From an uncultured Odoribacter sp. (GTDB lineage Bacteria > Bacteroidota > Bacteroidia > Bacteroidales > Marinifilaceae), in contig CAKVCR010000153.1 of NCBI GenBank assembly GCA_934725835.1, forward strand, positions 1 through 6,836: a stretch of 6,836 bases of DNA, read 5' to 3'. The notes beneath the pieces are model-generated. The model saw nothing but the letters and a program-made list of their open reading frames with translations, was not told the origin of the DNA and made no database searches. Shown one piece after another: positions 1 to 6,775 of this stretch; positions within the stretch are counted from its first letter, which is position 1; every line of letters starts with the position of its first letter. The position numbers were made by a program, and so were the translations under genes.

Positions 1-1
1 T

Positions 2-2290
2 GTTGCAACTTTGTATGGACGAGGTGTGAGAAATTTTGTTGTAAGTGAATTCCGTCAGGAGTTTGGAGCATTAGATGAGGCTAATTTTTTTGAGGTGCCG
101 GATGTTAAAAGTGCTCTACAGACATTGGCATGTTGGTATCGTCAGCAGTTGAATGCAGACATTGTCGGTGTGGCTGGTAGTAATGGTAAAACTATTGTGA
201 AAGAGTGGATTTATCAGATGCTATCAGATGAATCTGATATTTACAGGAGTCCCCGTAGTTATAATTCCCAAATTGGTGTACCTCTCTCTTTGTTGGGAAT
301 GCCTAAGACTACTCGTTTGGCTGTTGTTGAGGCTGGTATTTCACAACCGGGAGAGATGGCGAGATTGCAGCAGATGATTTTGCCTCGTGTCGGTATATTT
401 ACTCATTTAGGGGATGCGCACGGGGAGAATTTTGAATCGCAGGATGCTAAGTTGAAAGAAAAATCTCGTTTGTTTGCTGAATGTGATGTTGTTATTGGAC
501 AATCTGGTGCAACTTTGGATTATATTATGAGTGTGGCGAAAACTACAGCAAAACGTATTGTGTGGGGAGAAACAGAGGATGTGGAAGTGCGGGTGTGTGA
601 GAATATTCCAGAAACTAGTGGACGGCGTGTTGTATTAGAATGGGAGGGTGATGATTGTACGTTGCATATACCGTTTGCAGATGAAGCTTCGTATGAGAAT
701 TGTATGAATGCGGTTTGTTTGCTTTTGTGGGAAGGCAAAACGTTAGAATATATTGCATCGCGTGTAAAGCAGTTGCAGCCCATAGCCATGCGAATGGAAA
801 TTAAAGATGGTATCAATCAATGTGTGTTGGTTAACGACTACTATAATTCAGACGCTGCATCTTTTCAGTTGGCTTTGAAGACGTTGACAATGCAGGATGC
901 CGGACGAGAGAAAGTAGTGGTACTTTCTGATTTTGTAGATGTTGGAGTCGATGAATGTAGACTTTATCGGGAAGTTGCCGGCTTATTGAAAAAGGCTGGC
1001 GTGTCAGTGTTTATTGGAGTCGGTGAAAATGTCAACCGATATAAAGATTTTTTCCAATTGCCAGAGTGCCGTTTTTATAAAAATACAGATAGTTTCCTAC
1101 ACCAGGAAAAAAGAGAGTCGTTCAAAAATCAAGTTATTTTGATAAAGGGAGCTCGTAAGTTTCGCTTTGAATATATTGCCGGCTTCCTTCAGAAGCAGTC
1201 GCATTCTACTGTCTTGGAGGTTGATATGGATGCAATGGTTTACAATTTAAATCATTTTCGTTCTCTCTTACCGCAACAAACTATGATTGCTGTAATGGTG
1301 AAAGCATTTTCTTATGGTAGCGGTTCTGTGGAGGTTGCTAATTTATTGCAATATCAAGGAGTAGATTATTTGATGGTGGCCTTTACAGATGAAGGTGTTG
1401 AATTGCGTGCCGCAGGTATAACAATCCCGATAGGAGTGATGAATCCTGAACCGGAAGCTTTTGACAATATGATTGAATTTGGTCTTGAGCCGGAAATCTA
1501 TTCGTTGGATTTATTAAAAGCTTTTGATAATGCTTTGATTAAGCATGGAGTCGAGAAATATCCGGTGCATTTGAAGTTAAATACTGGGATGAACCGTTCG
1601 GGGTTGGATGTCGGAGACATCGATGAGTTATTGGATTTTTTCCAAACGAAACGGCATGTGATGATACGTTCGATGTTTTCTCATTTGGCTGGTAGTGATG
1701 AGACTAAGCATGATGGCTATACGTTGTGGCAAATTGATAATTTTGTGAGGATGACAGAAAAAGTTCAGTCGCACTTTGGTTACCATATTTTACGGCATAT
1801 ACTGAATTCTGCTGGCATTGAACGTTTTGGTCATTATGCATTTGATATGGTCCGATTGGGTATTGGTCTGCATGGAATCAGTGCCAATGGTGCCTCTTTG
1901 CGTCCGGTTAGTTCGTTTAAAACGTATATTGCTTCTGTGCGGGAGGTTAGAGCTGATCAAACAATAGGATATGGGAGAAAAGGAGTGCTAAGGCGAGATT
2001 CGCGTATTGCTGTAATCCCTGTGGGTTATGCAGATGGTTTGAACCGACATCTGAGCTGTGGTGTTGGTGAAGTGATGGTATGTGGCAAGCGAGTTCCGAT
2101 TGTCGGAAATATCTGTATGGATGCCTGTATGATTGATATTACGGATACTCAGGCACAAGTGGGGGATGAGGTTGAGATTTTCGGGAAACATATTCCGGTG
2201 TCAGAATTGTCAGATAAGTTGCAGACAATACCTTATGAAGTGTTGACAGCTGTTTCGCATCGGGTGAAAAGAGTTTATTTTAAGGAGTAA
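2..2290 (+). CDS. murF-alr: Bifunctional UDP-MurNAc-tripeptide:D-Ala-D-Ala ligase / alanine racemase (MurF-Alr fusion), 5' partial
   Basis: This fused cytoplasmic enzyme should do two linked steps of peptidoglycan precursor synthesis: the PLP-dependent racemase half makes D-alanine from L-alanine, and the MurF half uses ATP to add D-Ala-D-Ala to UDP-MurNAc-tripeptide. The frame is open from base 2, and 762 codons are visible. A TTG at 11 is possible but unlikely as the start, because the sequence there already matches the inside of the MurF N-terminal domain; roughly 60 codons are probably missing. Numbering from base 11, the MurF half covers about residues 1-395. It has the P-loop GSNGKT (56-61), SYNSQIGVP (83-91), VEAG (106-109), DAHGENF (135-141) and NDYYNSD (275-281). 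The Alr half starts near 399. Lys431 in MVKAFSYGSG is the expected PLP lysine and Tyr654 in IGYGR the second catalytic base; VGYADG (about 671-676) and CMDACMID (about 702-709) also match. No frameshift or lost key residue is seen. The fusion is known in Bacteroidota. Confidence 0.95.
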   Translation, partial: VATLYGRGVRNFVVSEFRQEFGALDEANFFEVPDVKSALQTLACWYRQQLNADIVGVAGSNGKTIVKEWIYQMLSDESDIYRSPRSYNSQIGVPLSLLGMPKTTRLAVVEAGISQPGEMARLQQMILPRVGIFTHLGDAHGENFESQDAKLKEKSRLFAECDVVIGQSGATLDYIMSVAKTTAKRIVWGETEDVEVRVCENIPETSGRRVVLEWEGDDCTLHIPFADEASYENCMNAVCLLLWEGKTLEYIASRVKQLQPIAMRMEIKDGINQCVLVNDYYNSDAASFQLALKTLTMQDAGREKVVVLSDFVDVGVDECRLYREVAGLLKKAGVSVFIGVGENVNRYKDFFQLPECRFYKNTDSFLHQEKRESFKNQVILIKGARKFRFEYIAGFLQKQSHSTVLEVDMDAMVYNLNHFRSLLPQQTMIAVMVKAFSYGSGSVEVANLLQYQGVDYLMVAFTDEGVELRAAGITIPIGVMNPEPEAFDNMIEFGLEPEIYSLDLLKAFDNALIKHGVEKYPVHLKLNTGMNRSGLDVGDIDELLDFFQTKRHVMIRSMFSHLAGSDETKHDGYTLWQIDNFVRMTEKVQSHFGYHILRHILNSAGIERFGHYAFDMVRLGIGLHGISANGASLRPVSSFKTYIASVREVRADQTIGYGRKGVLRRDSRIAVIPVGYADGLNRHLSCGVGEVMVCGKRVPIVGNICMDACMIDITDTQAQVGDEVEIFGKHIPVSELSDKLQTIPYEVLTAVSHRVKRVYFKE

Positions 2291-2295
2291 TAAAT

Positions 2296-2323
2296 GGAGG
2301 TGTGTCTTAGAGACACACCCTCC
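2296..2323. terminator. Hairpin between convergent genes, probable bidirectional terminator
   Basis: GGAGGTGTGTCT (2296-2307) pairs with AGACACACC (2311-2319) and TCC (2321-2323). Only one base, C2320, is bulged, and the loop is three bases (TAG). The stem begins 6 bases after the murF-alr stop and ends 6 bases before the stop of the minus-strand dehydrogenase, so it could end transcripts from both sides. On the minus strand it is followed by a short T-rich stretch (ATTTATTA). On the plus strand the U-tract is poor, so termination there is less certain. Confidence 0.7.
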
Positions 2324-2328
2324 TCCAT

Positions 2329-3273
2329 CTATTGTACTTTATTTTGAGGGATTCCTTGTAGCCACATTTCAATATTGTGAACAACAATGTCTAATCGAGT
2401 GGTAAATGCTTCGCGAGTAGCGTAGCCTAAATGAGGAAGCATTAATAAATTCGGAGCATTGAATAGTTCTAGGTCGGCGGGAAGTGGTGGTTCTTGATTA
2501 TATACATCAAGAGCAGCTCCTGCAATTTGTTCTTTTTTTAGAGCCTCATACAGTGCATGTTGATTGACAATGGGACCACGCGCTGTGTTAATCAATATAG
2601 TATGGGGTTGCATCTCTGCAAATTCATTGGTGCTAATAAAATCCCGTGTTTCTTCATTGAATGGGATATGTACAGAAATGATGTCCGATTGTTTTAAAAG
2701 AGTCTGCTTGTCTACTAGAGAAACATTTTCAATTTGTTTGGGATGCCGGTTGTATGCCAATATTTTACATCCGAATGCGTTGGCTAATTGTGCTACACGT
2801 TGTCCAATGTCGCCTAGTCCTATAATACCGAATGTTTTACCGCTTAATTCGCATCCTAAGAAGCCTTGTCTGTCGCCGGAAATACGAGTGATAGCATCTC
2901 CTCCTACGATTTTGCGGTATAAAGAAATAACCATGCCAATAGTTAATTCTGCTACAGCTTGAGTTGAGTAGCCGGCTGCATTACAGACTGTAATTCCTCT
3001 TTCCTGACATTCCTGCAAGTCAATGTGATCAACGCCGGTAAAAGCTACAGATAACATTTTTAATTTGGGACAATGTTCAAAAAAACGTTTCTTTAATGGG
3101 ATGTTGCTGATTACGACAACATCTGCATCTTTTGCACGTTCAATTAATATGTCTTCATTTTCTTGGCGGTCAGGGTAGAATGTCAGTTGGTGACCTTGTG
3201 CTTTCAAAACAGCAACGGCTGTATTGAATTTACATTCACACATTCCCAATGGTTCGACAAATACAATATTCAT
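2329..3273 (-). CDS. D-isomer-specific 2-hydroxyacid dehydrogenase, NAD(P)-dependent
   Basis: This 314-residue cytoplasmic oxidoreductase should interconvert a 2-keto acid and its D-2-hydroxy acid. The length is normal for the family. An N-terminal catalytic subdomain includes FTGVDHID (78-85) and YSTQAVAEL (102-110). It is followed by the Rossmann domain with GLGDIG (152-157). The catalytic triad is visible: Arg232 in NTARGP, Glu261 in NQEPP and His281 in LPHLG. After the second Rossmann strand, where NAD-specific members carry an acidic residue, the sequence reads AYNRHPK (173-179), which suggests NADP(H) use; this is inference. The substrate cannot be read from sequence: glyoxylate/hydroxypyruvate reductase, D-lactate dehydrogenase or a phosphoglycerate dehydrogenase relative are all possible. 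The ATG at 3271-3273 fits the usual family N-terminus (MNIVFVEPLG). The gene stands alone, convergent with murF-alr and divergent from the tRNA unit. No clear TAnnTTTG promoter was seen upstream on its strand. Confidence 0.9.
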   Translation of the reverse strand: MNIVFVEPLGMCECKFNTAVAVLKAQGHQLTFYPDRQENEDILIERAKDADVVVISNIPLKKRFFEHCPKLKMLSVAFTGVDHIDLQECQERGITVCNAAGYSTQAVAELTIGMVISLYRKIVGGDAITRISGDRQGFLGCELSGKTFGIIGLGDIGQRVAQLANAFGCKILAYNRHPKQIENVSLVDKQTLLKQSDIISVHIPFNEETRDFISTNEFAEMQPHTILINTARGPIVNQHALYEALKKEQIAGAALDVYNQEPPLPADLELFNAPNLLMLPHLGYATREAFTTRLDIVVHNIEMWLQGIPQNKVQ

Positions 3274-3509
3274 ATCTATTAAAGCTAATAATTTTGAAAG
3301 AATAATAATGCTGTCAAGCGCATTATATCGCCCCTAAGTTAGAGAATGTTTTCTTAATATGAAAAATTACTTTTCCTTTTTTTGAGAATGGGAATTCTGG
3401 AGATGTGCCATGTCCGTTTGATGCATGTGTGGGGCACTTCAAATAGATTTGTATATCGCGAATAGTTTTCTATTGTAGCGATAATTTTGAATATTTTTTT
3501 TGTAAAATA
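3274..3509. other. Non-coding stretch between divergent transcription units
   Basis: This AT-rich gap separates the dehydrogenase start from the tRNA promoter. I see no plausible gene in either strand. It must hold the dehydrogenase promoter on the minus strand, but no good TAnnTTTG box is visible there; a TTGACA on that strand (3312-3317 of the plus strand read in reverse) has no matching downstream box. An 8-base word, TATATCGC, occurs at 3324-3331 and again at 3452-3459, where it forms part of an inverted repeat annotated separately. GTGCC (3405-3409) and GGCAC (3433-3437) could make only a weak stem. Confidence 0.6.
3454..3483. repeat. Imperfect inverted repeat / potential hairpin upstream of the tRNA promoter
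   Basis: TATCGC (3454-3459) pairs with GCGATA (3478-3483), and AATAG (3461-3465) pairs with CTATT (3470-3474) around a TTTT loop. The internal loop is one base on the left (G3460) and three on the right (GTA, 3475-3477). That gives 11 base pairs. It is followed by T-rich sequence (ATTTTG, then a T8 run near 3494-3501). It lies about 27 bases upstream of the TTTG box of the tRNA promoter. It could be a protein-binding site, a terminator, or a chance palindrome in AT-rich DNA. Confidence 0.4.
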
Positions 3510-3540
3510 TTTGTGAGGAGGAAAAAATACTCTATCTTTG
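3510..3540 (+). promoter_or_regulatory. Bacteroides-type promoter for the tRNA-Gly/tRNA-Leu unit
   Basis: TTTG (3510-3513) and TATCTTTG (3533-3540) are separated by exactly 19 bases. They match the consensus of the Bacteroidota primary sigma factor (-33 TTTG, -7 TAnnTTTG) with no mismatch. Transcription should start a few bases downstream, around 3544-3550, leaving a leader of about 40 bases before tRNA-Gly. No protein gene lies between, and the unit ends at a strong terminator. Confidence 0.85.
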
Positions 3541-3586
3541 CACTCGCAAAAACGAAAAGAGTAGTTCTTCTTTATAATTTGTAAAT

Positions 3587-3659
<73 letters not shown>

Positions 3660-3676
3660 CTTTCTCTATGGAGGAT

Positions 3677-3761
3677 GCTCGAATGGTGGAATCGGTAGAC
3701 ACGCGGGACTTAAAATCCCGTGGCCATTGCGGCTGTGCGGGTTCAAGTCCCGCTTCGAGTA
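3677..3761 (+). tRNA. tRNA-Leu (anticodon TAA)
   Basis: This 85-base class II tRNA has the long variable arm expected for leucine, with GCC and GGC forming its stem just after the anticodon arm. The acceptor stem GCTCGAA (3677-3683) pairs with TTCGAGT (3754-3760), including one terminal G·U pair; the discriminator is A3761, as expected for leucine. The anticodon stem CGGGA/TCCCG encloses CTTAAAA, which places the anticodon TAA at 3711-3713; it reads UUA and, by wobble, UUG. These are favoured leucine codons in this AT-rich genome, as the neighbouring genes show by their frequent TTG and TTA. The CCA end is not encoded. Confidence 0.96.
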
Positions 3762-3765
3762 CAGG

Positions 3766-3810
3766 AAAAGACGCTAATTGCAGAATGTAAGCAGTTGGCG
3801 TCTTTTTTTT
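3766..3810 (+). terminator. Intrinsic terminator of the tRNA unit
   Basis: The left arm (3766-3781, AAAAGACGCTAATTGC) and right arm (3791-3806, GCAGTTGGCGTCTTTT) form a 16-base-pair stem with two G·U pairs and a 9-base loop (3782-3790). The stem runs into a continuous T tract ending at 3810. The hairpin begins 4 bases after tRNA-Leu, so it should separate the tRNA transcript from ftsX. Confidence 0.93.
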
Positions 3811-3881
3811 GTATATAGTATGTTGTTTTATTTTGTTCGTTATGAAAACTTCTATGGTAATATTCAGATTGTGTAAAGTTG

Positions 3882-3914
3882 TTGTGGTGAAGTTGGTTGC
3901 AATTTGTATATTTG
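3882..3914 (+). promoter_or_regulatory. Bacteroides-type promoter upstream of ftsX
   Basis: TATATTTG (3907-3914) is a perfect TAnnTTTG box. The upstream box is weaker: TTGTG at 3882-3886 lies about 20 bases before it and is the best candidate. Transcription would start near 3918-3924, leaving only about 12-18 bases before the ftsX ATG. Because the tRNA terminator lies upstream, this is probably the main promoter for ftsX and the closely packed genes after it. Confidence 0.65.
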
Positions 3915-3935
3915 TAGTCTAAAAATAAATGGACG

Positions 3936-4802
3936 ATGACTTATAATAAAAAAAGGAAGGTTACGGGTTCCTATATCGTTTCGACACTGAGTATTGCATT
4001 GGTGTTAGTGGTCGTTGGGGCGCTTGTGTTTATTTTGTTGAATGCAAGGCAGATTTCTGATCATGTGAAGCAAAACATAGGCTTTTCAATTATAGTGAAA
4101 GATAATGTTAATGAAGCGGAGATTAAAAGAGTTCAGAAGATAATTGACACAAAACCTTTTGTGTCGTCATCTATATTCGTCAGTAAAGAACAGGCTGCTT
4201 GTGAGTTCAAGCAGGAGCTGGGTGAAGATTTTGAAACGATACTTGGTTATAATCCACTTTTACCTTCCATAGAGATAAAATTGAATCCTGTGTATGCAAA
4301 CAATGATTCGTTGGCTGTAATAGAAAAAAGTCTATTGGAAAACGAGATTATTCAAGAAGTTTCCTATCAGAAGTCTTTGGTGCAAATGGTGAATGAAAAT
4401 GTGCGTCGCATTAGTTTTATTTTATTGGTAACGGGCGTGGTGTTTTTGTTGATATCTTTTACATTGATACGTAATACCGTTCATTTGGCTGTTTATTCTC
4501 AACGTTTTTTGATTAAAACGATGCAATTGGTTGGTGCAAAGTCCTCTTTTATATGTAAGCCGTTTATTCAAAATGGTCTTTGGTTTGGCTTTTTTGGCAG
4601 TATGTTTGCTAATATGTTGTTATTGGCTGCTATCTATTTTTTACAAAAAGAAGTTGTAGGAGTCGTGGATTTGATGAATAAGGAGTTGTTGGTTGTGATG
4701 GTTGTTTTTGTAACGATTTGTGGAGTGTTATTGTCTTTTATTTCGTCATGGATGTCGGTGACACAATACTTAAGTAAGGATTTGAATGATTTATATGATT
4801 AG
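3936..4802 (+). CDS. ftsX: Cell division protein FtsX (ABC transporter-like permease)
   Basis: FtsX is the inner-membrane partner of the ATPase FtsE. In well-studied bacteria FtsEX does not transport a substrate but activates peptidoglycan hydrolases at the division site. This 288-residue protein has the family layout. A short basic cytoplasmic N-terminus precedes TM1 (about 13-35). An extracytoplasmic domain of about 120 residues (36-157) comes next. Three further membrane segments lie at about 159-178, 215-236 and 251-272. The loop between TM2 and TM3 carries the conserved FtsX stretch around KTMQLVGAKSSFI (194-206). The chosen ATG follows a promoter-like box closely and gives the expected N-terminus; an ATG 7 bases upstream, in another frame, stops after five codons. 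ftsE is not in the window. The gene opens the cluster and lies 23 bases ahead of the DUF3098 gene. Confidence 0.93.
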   Translation: MTYNKKRKVTGSYIVSTLSIALVLVVVGALVFILLNARQISDHVKQNIGFSIIVKDNVNEAEIKRVQKIIDTKPFVSSSIFVSKEQAACEFKQELGEDFETILGYNPLLPSIEIKLNPVYANNDSLAVIEKSLLENEIIQEVSYQKSLVQMVNENVRRISFILLVTGVVFLLISFTLIRNTVHLAVYSQRFLIKTMQLVGAKSSFICKPFIQNGLWFGFFGSMFANMLLLAAIYFLQKEVVGVVDLMNKELLVVMVVFVTICGVLLSFISSWMSVTQYLSKDLNDLYD

Positions 4803-4825
4803 ATAATATTTAATACAATTTGTTT

Positions 4826-5110
4826 ATGATGTTGAAGAGTAATTTAAAGAATGCATCGGATAAAAAGACTGGATTTCCCATTCCTGTTAGTAGTTATAAA
4901 ATGATTCTTATAGGTTTTGGTATTGTAGTACTTGGTTTTATTTTAATGATGGGGGGAGGAAGTAGTGACCCGGATGTGTTCAATTATGAGATTTTTAGTT
5001 TTAGAAGAATAACCTTGGCGCCAATTGTCGTGTTGTGTGGCTTTGGCTTTATATTTTGGGCGATTATGCGTAAGCCGAAAAATGAAGAGGATAAAAGTTG
5101 CGACAAGTGA
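4826..5110 (+). CDS. DUF3098 family small two-TM membrane protein
   Basis: This small protein of unknown function matches what I know of DUF3098, a family of Bacteroidota. It has 94 residues from the ATG at 4826. A second ATG at 4829 or a TTG at 4820 could also serve as start, and no strong ribosome binding site decides between them. A basic cytoplasmic-looking N-terminus is followed by TM1 (about 26-42). A short conserved linker comes next, with MMGGGSSDPDVF (41-52) and IFSFRRITLAP (56-66). TM2 lies at about 62-81, followed by a charged tail (RKPKNEEDK). The two helices form a hairpin with both ends probably on the same side. It sits between ftsX and uppP with gaps of 23 and 33 bases, so it is probably co-transcribed. 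This suggests an envelope or division role, which is inference only. Confidence 0.85.
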   Translation: MMLKSNLKNASDKKTGFPIPVSSYKMILIGFGIVVLGFILMMGGGSSDPDVFNYEIFSFRRITLAPIVVLCGFGFIFWAIMRKPKNEEDKSCDK

Positions 5111-5143
5111 TAGAATGTAAAATATTAAATGTAAGTTGAGAGT

Positions 5144-5938
5144 ATGTCTTGGTTGGAAGCTTTGGTTCTTGGCGTTGTACAAGGACTGACGGAATTTTTG
5201 CCTGTAAGTAGCTCTGGGCATTTGCAGATATTTAGCGCATTGTTTGGAGTGCAAGGTGAAGAAAATTTAACTTTTGCAGTAGTGGTGCATGCCGCAACAG
5301 TCTGTAGTACTATTGTTGTGTTACGCCATGAAATTATCGATTTATTGAAAGGGTTGTTTAAATTCCAATGGAATTCGGAAACTATTTATATCGCAAAGAT
5401 AGCATTATCTATGATTCCGGTTGCAGTTGTGGGCTTGTGCTTAAAGGATTATGTAGAGGCAATTTTTGGTTCAGGCTTGTTAATCGTTGGTGTTTCATTG
5501 TTAATTACAGCCGGCTTATTGTCATTTGCTTATTATGCTCGTCCTCGGGTGAAAAGAGAGATCTCTTTTCGTGATGCATTCATTATAGGTATTGCGCAAG
5601 CGTGTGCTGTGTTGCCTGGTTTGTCTCGTTCAGGTTCGACGATTGGTACTGGAATTATATTGGGTAATAATAAGGAAAATGTTGCAAAGTTTTCGTTCTT
5701 GATGGTGTTGGTTCCAATCTTAGGGGAAGCTTTTTTGGATTTAATGAAGGGTGGATTTTCTCCGGCTGAAAGTGGAATATCCATTTCGGCTATGTTGGTT
5801 GGTTTTATATCGGCTTTTGTATCTGGATATATTGCTTGTAGTTGGATGTTGAATTTGGTGAAAAAAGGTAAGTTGATTTGGTTCGCAGCTTATTGTTTGA
5901 TGGTGGGAATTTCGATATTGATTTATAGTTTTGTATAA
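5144..5938 (+). CDS. uppP: Undecaprenyl-diphosphatase UppP (BacA family)
   Basis: UppP is an integral membrane phosphatase that converts undecaprenyl pyrophosphate to undecaprenyl phosphate, the lipid carrier for peptidoglycan and other surface polymers; extra copies give bacitracin resistance in other bacteria. The 264-residue length is normal. The N-terminal active-site motif reads QGLTEFLPVSSSGH (13-26), with Glu17 and His26 in place. The first position of the (E/Q)xxxE motif is Gln13, a common variant. The second motif, PGLSRSGST (158-166), supplies Arg162. Several hydrophobic segments span the protein, for example about 44-60, 84-100, 111-130, 184-200, 214-234 and 245-263. The ATG at 5144 gives the standard N-terminus (MSWLEALVLGVVQG). 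The 3' end overlaps the furthest upstream candidate start of truB by 8 bases, which suggests translational coupling. Confidence 0.96.
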   Translation: MSWLEALVLGVVQGLTEFLPVSSSGHLQIFSALFGVQGEENLTFAVVVHAATVCSTIVVLRHEIIDLLKGLFKFQWNSETIYIAKIALSMIPVAVVGLCLKDYVEAIFGSGLLIVGVSLLITAGLLSFAYYARPRVKREISFRDAFIIGIAQACAVLPGLSRSGSTIGTGIILGNNKENVAKFSFLMVLVPILGEAFLDLMKGGFSPAESGISISAMLVGFISAFVSGYIACSWMLNLVKKGKLIWFAAYCLMVGISILIYSFV

Positions 5939-6653
5939 GAATATTGTGTGTAAGATAATTTTTCAAGAAGAGAGAAATTTTCATGCAGGAGCATTGATAT
6001 TGGTCGATAAACCATTGCATTGGACTTCATTTGATGTTGTCAATAAAATACGTTGGTGTTTGAAGTCCACTTGTGGAAAAATAAAGGTCGGACATGCAGG
6101 TACATTAGATCCTTTGGCAACAGGTTTGGTTGTTGTGTGTACCGGTAAGTGGACAAAGCGAATAGAAGAATTTATGGCACAAGAGAAGGAGTATGTGGCA
6201 GATGTGCATTTTGGTGCGATAACTCCTTCTTATGATTTGGAAACTTCTCCGGAAGGTTGTTTCCCAGTGGAGCATATTACTGAAGAATATTTGGAGCGTG
6301 TGTTGAATCGTTTTCGTGGAGTAATACAGCAAGTGCCTCCTGTATATTCCGCTATTCGTGTGGATGGAGATCGGGCATATAAAAAAGCTCGTAAAGGCAG
6401 TGAATTGGAAATGCCAACACGTGAAGTGATAATAGATGAATTGGAAGTTTTGAAATTCGCCATGCCTGATATTCAATTGCGTATTGCGTGCAGTAAGGGT
6501 ACGTATATTCGTTCGTTGGCGCATGATATTGGTCGAGCTTGTGATAGTGGTGCATATTTAGCAGGTTTGAGAAGATTAAGATGCGGATGTCTTAGTGTTG
6601 CGGATGCAAATAAAATGGACGACATTGTTGTGTTTTTGCAAAATAAACAGTAA
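5931..6653 (+). CDS. truB: tRNA pseudouridine(55) synthase TruB
   Basis: TruB makes pseudouridine at position 55 in the T-loop of nearly all tRNAs. Numbering from the TTG at 5931 (240 residues), DKPLHWTSFDVV (26-37) opens the catalytic domain. HAGTLDP (55-61) carries the catalytic Asp60. KEYVA (86-90), VYSAI plus RAYKKARKG (138-156) and SKGTYIRSL (188-196) are the other TruB motifs. There is no C-terminal PUA domain, which is usual for the short bacterial form. The start is unclear, because no ATG lies in frame upstream of DKP. Candidates are TTG 5931 (overlaps uppP by 8 bases), GTG 5946, or later TTGs at 5994 and 6000. The stretch NFHAGALILVDKP resembles the N-terminus of Bacteroidota TruB, which favours a start upstream of 5976. 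The gene directly follows uppP and precedes queA. Confidence 0.93.
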   Translation: MYKNIVCKIIFQEERNFHAGALILVDKPLHWTSFDVVNKIRWCLKSTCGKIKVGHAGTLDPLATGLVVVCTGKWTKRIEEFMAQEKEYVADVHFGAITPSYDLETSPEGCFPVEHITEEYLERVLNRFRGVIQQVPPVYSAIRVDGDRAYKKARKGSELEMPTREVIIDELEVLKFAMPDIQLRIACSKGTYIRSLAHDIGRACDSGAYLAGLRRLRCGCLSVADANKMDDIVVFLQNKQ

Positions 6654-6775
6654 CTTGCAACGTTTTAATGAAATTGGGGTATTTCTATTTTATTGAGAAG
6701 TATTCCTGATTTTCTTTTTAGATAGATTGTATTGTTAATTGAAAGTTAGTCGGTAATTTTAAAATAGAGGTAGAA
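6654..6775. other. Gap between truB and queA
   Basis: This 122-base AT-rich gap is the longest in the ftsX-to-queA run. No gene is seen. GAAAT/ATTTC (6670-6674 with 6681-6685) is a weak hairpin, too short to call a terminator. TAATTTTA (6754-6761), 19 bases after ATTG (6731-6734), resembles a Bacteroides promoter with a mismatch in each box. queA may therefore have its own start as well as read-through from truB. Confidence 0.4.
6766..6770 (+). promoter_or_regulatory. Shine-Dalgarno-like site of queA
   Basis: AGAGG lies 5 bases before the ATG at 6776. It is one of the few purine-rich ribosome binding sites in the window and supports this start for queA. Confidence 0.5.

Noticed and set aside
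2564..2962. Open frame of 132 codons on the + strand
   Set aside because: It is antisense to the dehydrogenase, which has intact family motifs, and its translation has no recognisable features.
3405..3437. GTGCC…GGCAC stem in the non-coding gap
   Set aside because: Five pairs with a 23-base loop is too weak to call a structure.
3929..3946. Five-codon upstream frame (ATG 3929) overlapping the ftsX start
   Set aside because: It is very short, has no ribosome binding site, and could arise by chance. Its overlap with ftsX was considered as a coupling device but nothing supports it.
6105..6524. Open frame of 139 codons on the minus strand
   Set aside because: It is antisense to truB, whose motifs are conserved throughout. 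The composition (rich in H, T, I, R) is typical of a shadow frame.
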